NCBI GenBank assembly: GCA_028583605.1
Contig: CM053327.1
Location: 31,403,126-31,467,125 of the forward strand
Origin: Dastarcus helophoroides
Taxonomy: Eukaryota > Arthropoda > Insecta > Coleoptera > Bothrideridae
Direction: 5' to 3'
DNA length: 64,000 nucleotides
Program-made: the position numbers and the translations under genes
Notes under the pieces: generated by a model
Seen by the model: the letters and a program-made list of their open reading frames with translations, nothing else
Databases searched by the model: none
Told to the model about the DNA's origin: nothing
In this document: positions 10,670 to 22,290 of the stretch, piece by piece
Layout: the number at the start of each line of letters is the position of its first letter
Position numbering within the stretch: the first letter of the stretch is position 1

Positions 10670-12580
10670 TAGATATTTTTTTAAATTTTATAAATAAATT
10701 ATGAAAAAAGAGTCGAAAGTTTAAGTTTGACTCGAAATTCCTTAATATTTTGATTTTAAAACCAAAATTTTGACATTTTAAGCAAATTGAAGTTTTTAAA
10801 TGCTGCTTTACTTTTAAATATCAAAATTTTTAGAAAAAAATGGCAGTCACAAGATTCCTACTTTTTCTATTTTTTGTTTTTATTTTGTTTTTGCAGGATC
10901 ATATTTTTTTTTCAAATTTAGAGTTGAAATTTCAAAGTCTTTTCTTTAAACTGTGATTCTAAAATCAATTTGGAATTAAATTCAAATTTTTAAGAAATAT
11001 TTATGACAAATTTTGGAGTTTTGAAAATAAAATAGTTCCTCAAATTTTGAGTTAAAATAGAAATTGAAATTTATTGTGAAAATCTCGAGATTGAAGTCGA
11101 ACATTTGAATTTAGTATAGAAATGCATGAAGAATCTTTGCTATTTCTTTTGAAAGCAATGTTTTTTAAAATTCTAGGAGTCCAAATTTCGAGGCAATATT
11201 CCAAAATGTCTGACAAAAAGCTTTCCAAAATTGTCGACTTTTAAATAAAGGCAAGAAAAAACCAATTCTGAAAAGAACTGAAAATTTGAAACTGAAATTG
11301 GACATTTTGAAAAAGAAGTTCCAATTTTTCATGTTAAGTCGAAATTTTGAAATAAGTCGTACCTTGAGAATAAGTCGAAATTTGAGAGCAATTCCAAAAA
11401 TGGCGAATTTCGAGAAAAATAACATATTTTTTCAAAAGCATGATGAATTTAAGCTCTTTAAGTTTCAGAAAAAACCAATCTTAATGATGAACATTTTCAG
11501 GGACTCAGATTTTGAGAATGGAAAAAAGCGATTCTGAAAAAAAATCTGAAAGTTTTAGTTAACATTGAGTATTTTAAAAAAAAAGGATTTTACATAATAA
11601 ACTCAAATTTTGAGAAAAATCCGGTTTTGGGAATAAAGTTTAAATTTTGAAATGAGACGAATTTTGAGAACAAATTAATCTAATTTTTGACTAAAAGATC
11701 AATTAAAAAAATTAGAATTTCGATTAAAATTCCAAATTAAAAGAAAAGCAAATTTATGGAAAAATAGCTTTTCAAAAAAGCCGAACTTAAAAAACAACTG
11801 AAATTTTTCAGAGAGAATCAGATTTTGAGAAGAGAGAAAGTTTAATTCTGGAAAAAGTAGAAATATCCTAATATAAAGTCAAAATTTGCGAAAAAACGTC
11901 TAATTTTGGGAATAAAATCGAAATTTTGGAATAAAACGAATTCTCAGATCAAGTGAAATTTCGAGCGACCAATTCAAAAATCGTCAATTTGGAGAAAAGT
12001 AAAATATTAAAAAAAAAAAGATGAAATCAGACAAAAAACTAAATTCCTGAAGAAATTTTGGACACAAAAAAGATGAAATTTCTCAGGGAACCTCAAATTA
12101 TGAGAATAGCAAAAGACGAATCCTGAAAATAAAAAAAAGAAATTTTAACTTATATTTTAACATTTTCAGAAAAATACCTGATTTTTATATCTAATTTTTC
12201 AATGTAATGTCAAATTGAAAGAAAAACGTCCCCTTTTGGGAATAAAGTCCTAATTTTCAGGAAAAAAGATACAATTTATAAGAAAAATCGAATTCCGAAC
12301 AGAAGGTAAATTTAAAAAAGTCGATTTTCAAGAAAAATGGATAACTTTTTTAAAAATACACTAATTTAAAAATGAAAAACTCTAAATTTGCAGAAAAATA
12401 TTCGACTTAAAAAAGGTAACATTTCTCAGAGTGAGAGAGTCAGATTTTGAGAATACCAAAAGGCTAATTCTAAAAAAAAATACTTTGAAATTCAGCATTT
12501 TCAGAAGGCTCGAATTTACCAATACAAAGTTAAATTTTAAGAAGAAGAACCTCCAATTTTGGGAATGAAGTCGACATTTT
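10670..12580. repeat. degenerate AT-rich word repeat
   Basis: Purine-up words of the GAAATTTTGA and AAAAGTCGAA type fill the stretch. No fixed period was seen. Phe- and Lys-rich open frames here are by-products. Confidence 0.55.
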
Positions 12581-12589
12581 GAAATAAAT

Positions 12590-14410
12590 TTTGAGAACAA
12601 TTCCAAATTTCGAGCAAAGGAGCAATTTAGAAAAGGTCGAGTTTCGATAAAAGAGGGAAATTTTATATAAAAAAATGACGAATGAAATTGAAAAAGAAAC
12701 CTATAATTTCCAGAAAAAGACCGAATTTCAAAAAGACGAAATTTCTCGGAAAAAGTGAAATTTGGCCTTTTTTGGAAATTTAGAACAAAGGACCTATTTA
12801 TTAGAAAAGATCGAATTTCCATAAAGGTGGAGAAATTTTATAAAAAGAAGACAACCGAAATCGGAAAAAAACTTTAAATTTCTATAAAAAAACGAATTTC
12901 AAAAAGACGAAATTTCTCAGAAAAAGTGAAATTTGGCCTTTTTTGGAAATTTCGAACGAAGGACCAATTTAGAAGAGATCGAATTTCGATAAAAATGGGG
13001 AAATTTTATAAAACAGACGACCAAAATCGGAAAAACTCTAACTTTTTATAAAAAGATTTCAAAAAGACGAAATTTCTCAGAAAAAATGAAATTTGCCCTA
13101 TTTTAGAAATTTGGAATAGAGGACCAATTTAGAAAAGATCGAATTTCGATAAAAGTGGAAAAATGTTACAAAAAAAGGCGACCGAAATCGGATTTCAAAA
13201 AGATGAAATTTCTCAGAAAAAATGAAATTTGTCCTTTTTCAAACAAAGGACCAATTTAAAAAAGGTAGAATTTCTATAAAAGTGGGGAGATTTTATAAAA
13301 AAAGACGAGCGAAATCGGACAAAAACCTTTAAATTTCTATAAAAAGAGCGGATTTCAAAAAGACGATTTTTTCAGAGAAAGGTGGAGCTTGGCCCTTTTT
13401 AGAAGTTTCGAATAAAAGACTAATTTAAAAAAGATCGAAGTTCGATAAAAGGGGAGAAATTTGATAAAAAAAAGACGACCAAAATTGGAAAAAAATCCAA
13501 ATTTCTATAAAAAAAACCTGTTTTCAAAAAGATGAAATATCTCAGAAAAAGTGAATTTTGGTCTTTTTTAGAAATTTAGAACAAAGGACCTATTTATTAG
13601 AAAAGATCGAATTTCCATAAAATGTGGAAATTTTATAAAAAAGACGACCGAAATTGGAAAAAACTGTAAATTTCTAGAAAAAGACCGGATTTCAAAAAGA
13701 CGAAATTTCTCAGAAAAAATGAAATTTGGGCTTTTTTATAAATTTAAAACAAAGGACCAATTTAAAATGGGTCGAATTTCGATAAAAAACGACCGAAACC
13801 GGAAAAAAACTTTAAATTTCGATAAAAAGACCGGATTTGAAAAAGAAGAAATTTATCAAAAAAACTGAAATTTGGCCTTTTTTAGAAATTTCGAACAAAA
13901 GACCAATTTAGAAAGGATCAATTTCGATAAAAGTGGGGAAATTTTATTAAAAAGAAAACGAGCGAAATCGGCAAAAAAAACTTTAAATTTCTAGAAAAGA
14001 CTGGATTTCAAAAAGACGAAATTTCTCAGAAAAAGCGAATTTTACCCTTTTTTAGAAATTTCGAACAAAGAACCAACTTAGAAAAGATCGAATTTTGATA
14101 AAAGTGGATAAATTTTATTTAAAAAAGGGGATCAAAATCGAACAAAGACTTTAAATTTCTATAAAAAGAGCGAATTTCCAAAAAGACGAAATTTCTCAGT
14201 GGAAGCGAAATTTGCCCTTTTTTAGAAATTTCGATCCAAGGACCAATTTAGATCTAATTTCGATGAAAATGGGAAAGTTTTATAAAAAAAATGACGAGCG
14301 AAATTGAGAAAAAACACTTCAAATTTCTAGAAAAAGACCGGATTTCCAAAGGAAGAAATTTCTCAGAAAAAGTCAAATTTGTCCTTTTGTACAATTTTGA
14401 ACTTATCAAC
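12590..14410. repeat. tandem array, about 11 units of roughly 160 bp
   Basis: Units share GGACCAATTTAGAAAAG, TCGAATTTCGATAAAAGTGG, GACGACCGAAATCGG, GATTTCAAAAAGACG and AATTTCTCAGAAAAAGTG, with starts of the GGACC(A/T)ATTT word near 12790, 12961, 13121, 13246, 13576, 13755, 13900, 14069 and 14238. The spacing varies from about 125 to 175 bp because of internal deletions. The array lies in the last headcase intron. Confidence 0.8.
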
Positions 14411-14913
14411 TCCCAATAAACTTCGGATTTATCTCGAAATTTAAACCTTTTTTTTTTAAACGAGAGGCATAAGTTTGAACTTTTTAGGTTCGAAGTTTTT
14501 AGGCTCAATTTTTTTTTATAAATATTAAGATTGAAGTCAAAATTTTGGGTAACAATTAGTTTGACTGTGTTTTTTTTTCAAATTTCCAAGTTTAACCTCC
14601 ATATGAGAAGCAGAAATTTAGAGAAAAAAGTCAAGTATCAAATTTCAAGTTGAAAACTCAAGAATAAGTTGGAATTTTAAGAATTTTTTAAATCCAAATA
14701 CGTCTATTCAAAATGTTCCTTGAAACTCGAAATTTGGTATTTTTTTATATTTGACTTGATTTATTGAGAAACTTCGAATTTCCAATTAAGAAAAAAACGC
14801 AATATTGTACTTTTATTGTTTTTTTTAACAATGTGGGGGAATTTTAATTTTTTTGTATTCAATTCTCTTAGCAATTTTCGAGTTTTTCTATAGAGATTTT
14901 GTTTTTGTTGCAG

Positions 14914-15090
14914 TGTAATGCGTGCTACAAGCCAGTTTTGCACCCCTCTCAGCGCCTGAACTTCTTCAGCGATTACAGTCACATGGTGCCGTGCCCCCAC
15001 TGTCGCACCCTGGATACACACTTCGTGAAGCCTCTCGGTTTCTGTTACACCCGCCCTCAACAGACGCGCACATTGCAAATGTGGCCATAG
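14914..15090 (+). CDS. hdc: headcase, terminal coding exon to first stop
   Basis: After the acceptor at 14912-14913 the phase-0 frame reads CNACYKPVLHPSQRLNFFSD, a YSHMVPCPHCRTLDTHFVKP stretch, and LGFCYTRPQQTRTLQMWP, then TAG at 15088-15090 (58 codons plus stop). CxxC-x-K-P-V, Y-F-S-x-YS-type and PCPHC-x-x-LD-x-HFVKP signatures are those of the HECA/Headcase C-terminus, where vertebrate proteins end soon after HFVKP. Long overlapping frames at 14922-15239 (+) and 14966-15235 (-) are shadows of this GC-rich exon. Confidence 0.94.
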   Translation, partial: CNACYKPVLHPSQRLNFFSDYSHMVPCPHCRTLDTHFVKPLGFCYTRPQQTRTLQMWP

Positions 15091-15228
15091 CCCGAGGCCC
15101 CCGCCAAGGATCCCCCAACGCCCTCACCGGAACCGCATCTGGATTTGGACCTTGGGCTCCTGTGGCGGGAACTGGCTGGTCTCCGCTTGGACGAGTTCTG
15201 TCGATTGCAACTCTCGAGATCTCGGTAG
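15091..15228 (+). CDS. hdc: candidate stop-readthrough extension of headcase
   Basis: In frame after the TAG come 45 sense codons and a second TAG at 15226-15228. The peptide is Pro-rich at first (PEAPAKDPPTPSPEPH), then Leu-rich and helix-like (LDLDLGLLWRELAGLRLDEF). About two thirds of third positions are G or C, like the preceding exon, and the GC-rich run ends right at the second stop, where AT-rich 3' UTR begins. GCCCGAGG (15090-15097) can pair with CCTTGGGC (15150-15157), and CCCGCCA (15100-15106) with TGGCGGG (15163-15169), a pseudoknot-like layout. Drosophila headcase is known for stop readthrough. Alternatives: GC-rich UTR, or a sequence difference at the stop. Confidence 0.5.
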   Translation, partial: PEAPAKDPPTPSPEPHLDLDLGLLWRELAGLRLDEFCRLQLSRSR

Positions 15229-15562
15229 ACCGCATTTAAAACAACCCTTAGTTTTCTTTGTTATGTTGTTGTATTTTATGAGGAATTTATATCTTTGGAG
15301 ATTCCCACGATCGCTTGTTGTGTCATTATGAGCGTCCTAGTCACGTTGGCATATTATCATTTTTTTAAACATGTTAAAAGTGTTTTAATTTGAAATTTTA
15401 ACACACAGTTCAATTGACCAAAAAAATTGGTTGATTTTTTTATACTTTTTTAAATACTCCGCAGATATATGTTTCTTATAAAGCATTTATGTTATTAGTT
15501 TATTATAATTATATGTTTGTTACTTTCTAGTAAATTTATTCAATTTATGTCTTTGAAATAAA
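15229..15562 (+). other. hdc: headcase 3' UTR
   Basis: AT-rich sequence follows the second stop and runs to an AATAAA at 15557-15562. No splice acceptor or coding frame is seen. Confidence 0.6.
15557..15562 (+). terminator. hdc: poly(A) signal of headcase
   Basis: AATAAA, about 470 bp after the first stop, followed by a TG-rich run (GACATTGTGATTATCG). Further AATAAA words at about 15740-15762 are alternatives for a longer 3' UTR. Confidence 0.5.
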
Positions 15563-16025
15563 TGACATTGTGATTATCGTTATCTTAAGTTAGACAAAAT
15601 TAAGTTATTCAAAAGCAGGTCTTACAAAAGAAAATTGATTGCGTCATTGAAGCAGTCAGATTTTATAGGTAAGTCAGTGTTATGAAAGCACCTGTGTTGA
15701 TCTATTATTTTTCGGTCGACGTGACCATTACTTAACATTGGTAATAAAATTAGTAATAAAATATATATTAACATTTTGCTGTGTCCCGATAAATTAGTGA
15801 TAGGTGTGTTATAGCAGAGGGCTGATGATAGCCTACTGTTCGTGCATGACAGGCGTGCATTTTGTGTTGAGTTATTTTCAAATAGACGTTACAGATCCAT
15901 CGAATAATTTTAAAGCAACAAAAAACAACAAATAATCTTATCAGAAACAATTGTGTGACAAATCAGAAAAAAAAATATCCTGTTTTTTTTATTTGTAAAT
16001 CATCTCTCTCTAGCAAAACTCGTGA
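15563..16025. other. intergenic or extended 3' UTR, low repeat
   Basis: The sequence is of moderate complexity with more AATAAA words. No gene is seen. It may be transcribed if a distal poly(A) site is used. Confidence 0.35.
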
Positions 16026-16029
16026 GGCA

Positions 16030-17270
16030 AACCCCAACTTTACAAATGCCATCTTCGATGATATTTAACAATTTAAACAATTTCAGAGTTCTCATTTTCA
16101 TTTAAAATTCCAGACTTTTGTTCCTTTTTCCCTTAAATTGGAATATAGATATTAAAATTTTTATTTTTATATAAAATTGCTGCTGCAAATGAACACTAAT
16201 CGTTTTAAGATTAAAATGAAATAACGAATTTACAAAAAAATTAGAAATCAAAATCAAAAATCGAATTTAAAAAGAAACATTTTTTTAATGCGATGTAAAA
16301 ATTAAAAAATTCCTAAAAAATCCTAGTTTGGAAAAAGGACAATTTTTAATTTTAATTTGTTTTATCGAATTTTAAATGCATTTTTCATTTTTTTGTAATT
16401 TTTCATAAAACTTGGACATTAATTTCTACTTAAAATTTGTTTCTACATTTTTCTACTAAAAATTCATACTATCGATTTTGTTCTCAAAATGTTTACTATA
16501 AAATCGAAATTTTATGTTAGTTAGAACTTTGTGAATAAAAAAATTACAGAAAAAAAAGTCGATATTTTGTTATGAAATGTCGAAAATAAAACAAAAAAAT
16601 CAAGGAAATTCTAAAAAAATATCGAAATAAAAAGAACTGATTTCTCATCCGGGTTACGGCCTCATAGAAATGTGACATATTAAGAAAATTATTTTTTTAA
16701 AGTGGAAATTTCGAGTAAATACGTTTTTCAAGGAAATTTTATATTGCTAATTTGTGCGAAGTTAAAGTCAAAAGTTTGAGGAAGGACAAGGCCAAACTTC
16801 GTGATAAAATTTGAAATTTTAAAATTATAAACTAAAAATCTCACGTTTGTCACCCCCCGTAATTTTGAATAATCGAAATATCGGGAATAATGTCGAATTT
16901 TCGAATAAAATGTTGAAACTTTCAGATAAAAATTTATATTTCGAGATTTATCCACAGAGAAGGCTCAAAATTTTGAGAAAAACTTAAATATCGAGCTTTT
17001 TAAACTCTGGGCCTTTTTAAGAATCTGAGAGGTTAGGGAAGACAAATTGGAAAATATCAAACAGTTTGGAAGAAATCGAAACTTCCGAGATAAAAATCGA
17101 AATTTGAGGATTAATTATTTTTGAAGAAAACTTAAGAATTGGGAACAATTTCAGTTCAGAAAAATTTTAAATATTAAAATTTTTTTAACCCAATTAATAA
17201 CCTGAGAGCTTAAGCAAAATAAATTAGAAAATAATCAAGAGTTAGAAAAAAACCTAGAATCTTTTTTTTT
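16030..17270. repeat. degenerate AT-rich word repeat
   Basis: Mixed orientation words of the TCGAAATTT class with no gene or fixed period. Confidence 0.5.
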
Positions 17271-17425
17271 TGTGGAACAAACTGGTCCTTGGTTATCTTC
17301 AAAAGTCCCCTGAAACCAAGAAATCTTAGTTTCAGGGGACAAGAATCAGGAGATAAAATTTAAATTTCAACTTTTGAAGATAACCAAGGACCGATCCGCA
17401 AGATTTGTATTTCAGTATCTAAAAT
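17271..17425. mobile_element. inverted-repeat (hammerhead family) element, loop deleted
   Basis: ACTGGTCCTTGGTTATCTTC with CCCCTGAAACCAAGAAA faces TTTCAGGGGACAAGA and GAAGATAACCAAGGACC. The ribozyme-bearing centre is gone and some 30 bp separate the inner arms. Confidence 0.7.
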
Positions 17426-17429
17426 CTTT

Positions 17430-18690
17430 CAAATTTTTCTCTCAAGTTTTAGGTATTTTTATCGAAATTTGATTGAAATTTCATTTTTTCCATAAAATTT
17501 CGACGATTTTTTGAGCATAAATTTAAATTTTCGATTTTTCCCCAAAATGTTAACAATAAATCGATATTTGATGCTTAAATAGAGATCAAAATTAAAGTCG
17601 AATTTTTTTATGACAGAATTTCGAGTGTAAAGTCCATTTCTGATATATTACGTTTTAAAACAAAATTTTTACTTATTTCAAATTTTCGACTTTTTTTTTA
17701 AATATTGACCTTTTTAAATTTGATATGGCTTCTTTTTAAATCTTCGGTTTTTTTTTATTAAATTCCAAACATTGCAACTATTTATTAAAAAACTGCTCTA
17801 CATTTTTGAAAATGTGGAGTTTTTCCAAAAATTGATATTTTCTTACGTTTTTATTCTAGAATTAGGACTTCTTTTCCAGAATTTGGACTTCTTTTCCAGA
17901 ATTTGGACTTCTTTTCCACAATTTGCACCTTTTCCAGAATTTGCACTTTTTGTCAAATTTCGATATTTTCCAAAATAATTACTTCGACCTATTCTGAAGA
18001 TATTAAAATTTCAGAAATTTCAATTTTTTCGAAAAATTCAATGTTTTTGAAAATCGCAACTTTATTGATAATTTTGGCTTATCTTTAATTTCGAATTTCT
18101 TTGAAAATCTTGATTTTTCAAAATTCCATTGCTTGATTAGGCTTTAAAAAAGTGTCGAGTTTTTTCGTAAATTTCGATTTTTTTAAACTTTATTTGAAAT
18201 TTGTTACTTTTTTAAAACCTTCGTTTTTTTGAAAATTTTAAATGTTTTAAAATTTCAAAATTTTTTTAATTTTGACTTATTTTCAAATTTGCGCATTTAT
18301 TTCCAAAATTGTAAGTTTGTTTTTGAAAATACCCTTTAAAATTGTACTCTATTTTAAATCTATCACTTTTTCCAAAATTTGACTTGTTCCTAAATTTGAC
18401 TTTTTCGAAAATTTGAAACTGTTTTTAAAATGCAATATTTTTTCAAACATTTTTTTAATTTCGAATATTTCTGAAAGTTCCCCATTTATTTATTATTTCA
18501 ATTTTTTTGAAAATTTTGATAAATTTCCAAAATTGCTTTTTTGAGTTTTTTGATCATTTTTCAATATTTTGATTTTTTTAATTCATACAAATTTTTTTTG
18601 GAATTTCGATTGATTTTTTTTGGAAAATTTTTATTTGTTAAAAATTTGGACATTTGTCAAAATTTTGGTTTAAAATTTCTACCTTTCTAC
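17430..18690. repeat. degenerate AT-rich word repeat, pyrimidine strand up
   Basis: Words of the TTTTTCGATTTT class. It switches to the opposite orientation at about 18690-18720. Confidence 0.55.
17858..17945. repeat. 21-bp tandem repeat, about four units
   Basis: The word GAATTTGGACTTCTTTTCCA recurs at 21-bp spacing with small changes. Confidence 0.75.
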
Positions 18691-18699
18691 CTGATTTAA

Positions 18700-21320
18700 A
18701 AAAACAAAAATTGGAAAATTGAGAACTTTTAAAAAAGTAACAATTTAAAGTAGTATCCATTCAAAAAAAGTCGATTTCTTAAGCATTACTTGAAATTTTC
18801 AAATTTATATGTTTCAAGAACATTCCAATTCTTTAGAAAAGTAGAAATTTCGAAAAATAGGCAAAATTTTCATAAAAGATCCAAAAGTTCAAAAAAAGTC
18901 AAAATTTTGGAAAATGTCGAAGCTTTCATGGAAAGTTAAAACTTCTAAAAAAGTTAAGGATTTGAAAAAAACAACATTTTGAAAGTTGGCCAAATTTTCG
19001 AAAACAAAATTTCAATTTTAAAAAATAATTCAAAATTTAAAAAATATGTAAAATTATGAATAAATGTCCAAATTTAAAAAAATGAAGAATTTTCAGTAAA
19101 ATCTCCTGAAAACATAAATTGTTCAAAAGCCCAAATTCCGAAAAAGTCAAATTATCAAAAATTTCGAAATTTTCGTTAGTTAAAACTTTGAGAAAAATGC
19201 TAAACAATCAGGAATTGTAAAAAGAAATTTAATTTAAAAAATGTCGAAGTTTTCAAAAAAAAGTTAAGATTTTCAAAAATAAAACAAATTGCTGAAAAAA
19301 ATTGACATTATAATAAAAGTTCAAATTTTCGACATAAATCAAAAACTTTAAAACGTAACGAAATGCAAAATGTTACCAAGAGTTAAGTTAAAAAAGAAAT
19401 CGATATTTTGAGATAAAGGTAAAATGTTAATAAAAGTGGAAATTTTCAAGTCAAAATTTAAAAAAATAAAAATAAAATAAAAAATTTCGAAATTTCTCGA
19501 AATTTTCATAGGAAATTAGGATTTAAAAAATCACAACTCTTAAAATAAAAATAATGTCAACATTTTGAACAGATGTACTGTTAAAAATCGACCTTTTCAA
19601 AAAATTCAGAGATTTTGATAAAATAAACAAATTTAAAAAAACTTTTAAAAAAGTTGAAATTTTGAAAATTAGTCCTAATTTCAAAAAATAGGTAGTCAAA
19701 TTTTTGAAGAAATGAGGAGATTTTAGAAAGTAAAGCATTTTCAGTTAAATTTTCAAAAAAAAGCAGAAATTTTTGAAGAGCCCGAATATTGAAGAAAAGT
19801 GAAAATTATCAAAGAATTCTAAACTTTAAAAAAAACTAGAAAAGTAGAAATGTCGAGAGACAGAAAAATGCTGCTTAGTTAAAATTTAAAAATAAAAAAG
19901 GTAAATGTCTTTCTTTAAAAGTCAACATTTTTGATTGAATATTTTCAAAAAGATTGGAATTTTAAGAAAATATCGGTATTTTCCAAAAAATCAAAAGATT
20001 TTTTAAAAACTGTAAAAAATCGACACTTTTGATTGAGTTGAAATTTATAAAAAAAATCAAAAATTTTAAACCAGCGAAAGTATCAAAAAAATTAAAAATT
20101 TAGCAAAATAATTAATTCAAAAAGTTGCTAACATTTTTCTCAAAATTTCGACGTTTTACTCAAATCTTCGACTGTTTCCAAAGTTTTTCTAAAGAATTTT
20201 GACTGTGAAGTGGATCTTTCCAATTGAATTTAGGAGTTTTTCTCAAAAATATGTATATTTTTTCATGAAATTCTTACGTTAACCGAAACTTTCCACTTCG
20301 ACCTTTTCAAAAAATTCAAAGATTTTGATAAAGTAAACAAATTTTTTAAAAAACTTGAAAAAGTTGAACTTTTGAAAAATTATCCGAATTTCAAAAAATT
20401 GATAATAAAAATTTTTAAGAAATGTGGATATTTAGGAAAATGAAGCATTTTCAGTTAAATTTACAAAAAAAAACCGACATTTTTGAAGAGCCCAAATATT
20501 GAAGACAAGTAAAAATTATCAAAGAATTCTAAATTTCCAAAAAAACAACTAGAAAAGTAGAAATGTTGAGAAACAGAAAAAAGCTGCTTGGTTGAAATTA
20601 AAAAAAAGGTAAATCTGTTTCAAAAGAAAGACATTTTAAACGAGAGTCAGCATTTTTGATTGAATATTTTCAAAAGGATCGGAATTTTTTAAAAATATCG
20701 GAATTTTCCAAAAAATTGAAAGATTTTTTAAAAGCTGTAAAAAGTCGATACTTTTGATTGAATTGAATTTTATTAAAAAAAAATCAAAAATTTTGAAAGC
20801 AGCAAAAGTATCAAAAAAAAAATTTTGCAAAATAGTTTCAAATGTCAAAACAACTCGAATCGAATAAAGTTAAAATTTTCAAGAAATTTAAGAAACATTT
20901 CAAAAGGTAGAGATGTTGGAAAAGGCGGAATTTAAAAAGAGGTTGAATTTTAAAAAAGTAAGAATTTTAGGAGTCAAAGTTTAGAAAAAACGTCGGAATT
21001 TTAAAAAGTCAAGGTTTTTTAAAAGTGTCAAAATTTTGGAAAAAAAAATCTACATTTTTGAAAAGCCAAAATTAAAAAAAATGTTTTTAAAGACAGATTT
21101 AAAAAAGTCAAAATTTTAAAAGTCGAAAGTCTTAAAATAAGTCAAATTTTGACAAGCCGAAATTTTGAAAAAATACAATTTTTAAAAAAATGGACATTTT
21201 AAAAAATGGACTTTTCAAAAAATCTAGAATTGTCGAAAGAGAAAGATATAAAAAAATCGAAATTTTCAAAAAACTAAAATTTTGAAAAAAGTCGAAATTT
21301 TTCGAAAGATTAGTTTTTTA
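18700..21320. repeat. degenerate AT-rich repeat with a 717-bp direct duplication
   Basis: Purine-up words dominate. A long direct repeat is visible: about 19589-20105 and 20306-20830 share CGACCTTTTCAAAAAATTCA, GCATTTTCAGTTAAATTT, AAAGAATTCTAAA and TTTTTGATTGAATATTTTCA in the same order, with a period near 717 bp. The piece at 20130-20300 is homologous to the 375-bp array at 29415-30950. Confidence 0.65.
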
Positions 21321-21329
21321 TTTTAAATA

Positions 21330-22290
21330 AGATTTTTTTTAACAATCTATGTTTTTTCCAAAATTGTTTCCTTTTCTCGAAATTCGTCTCCTTCGAAATT
21401 ATTCCTAAAAATTCTACTTATGCCATCAACATTAAACTTTTTTTGGAAATTTTGACTTTTTCTCAAGAAATGTACACCTTTTTTGCGACATTTTGACAAT
21501 ATTTTTCAAAAGTCATTATTTTTTCTCAATTCATTTTATTAATATCCGGATTATTCTAATAATTTATTTTTAAATTTGACGAAAATTTATTGTTTCTCAA
21601 AATTTTTCTTAGTCTCGAAATTTTGACAAAATAACAAAATACTACGTTTCTGAAATTTTCTACTCACAATAGAACGTTTTCCCAAAATTTTGACTTTTTT
21701 GTTCAAAATTCTTTACTTTTCCGAAATTGGATTGCCATTTTATTAAAAATCTAAATATTTTGACAATAACGTCTTTAGGAAATTCGAGAAAAAGATTTTT
21801 TGTAAATTTCAAGATTAGGACAAAATTGAAATAAAGTAAAAATTCTGAGAGAAATATTTTTGGGGACTTTTCTCTAAATTTAGCTTACAATTACTCTGGC
21901 AATGGCCACTTTTTTCACAAAATTCGACTTTTTAAAATTTCGATTTTTTTTCTTCGAAATTTCGACAGTTTTCATAGTTTTACTAAAGATTCGATTTTAC
22001 TTTACTGAAATAAAGTAAAAATTCTGAGAAATATTTCTGGGGACTGATTTTTCTTCTCTAAATTCGACTTACAATTACTCTGATAATTGTCACTTTTTTC
22101 ACAAAATTCGATTTTTTAAAATTTCGATTTATTTTCTTAGAAATTTCGACAGTTTTCAAAGTTTTGCGAAAGACTCGATTCTTATTTTAAATTCAATTTT
22201 CCGACTCTTTTCCCAAAGTTCGTTTATATTTTTAAATTTCAAATTTAATCTAGAAATTCGATCCTCCAGTTCATGTAGTTAAGTGAAAAT
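21330..22290. repeat. pyrimidine-up AT-rich repeat with a 190-bp duplication
   Basis: Two adjacent copies (about 21828-22012 and 22013-22200) share GAAATAAAGTAAAAATTCTG, CTTACAATTACTCTG and CACTTTTTTCACAAAATTCG. Confidence 0.65.

Larger units (their letters stand above)
10115..14913 (+). other. hdc: last headcase intron, about 4.8 kb
   Basis: GTAAGT donor at 10115 and a TTGTTTTTGTTGCAG acceptor ending 14913. It is almost wholly repetitive: a stray 262-bp unit, AT-rich words, and a 160-bp tandem array. Confidence 0.9.

Noticed and set aside
12382..12822. 146-codon minus-strand frame, the longest in the window
   Set aside because: Composition is Phe/Ser/Lys/Arg/Asn-rich and mirrors the word repeat. 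There are no domains and it lies within the headcase intron and tandem array.
14922..15239. 105-codon frame on + and 89- and 105-codon frames on - over the last headcase exon
   Set aside because: They overlap the recognised headcase frame in GC-rich DNA where stops are rare, and their proteins have no family resemblance. They are shadows.
15822..15860. CTGATGA block downstream of headcase as a hammerhead
   Set aside because: No GAAA block or cleavage triplet with complementary stem follows.
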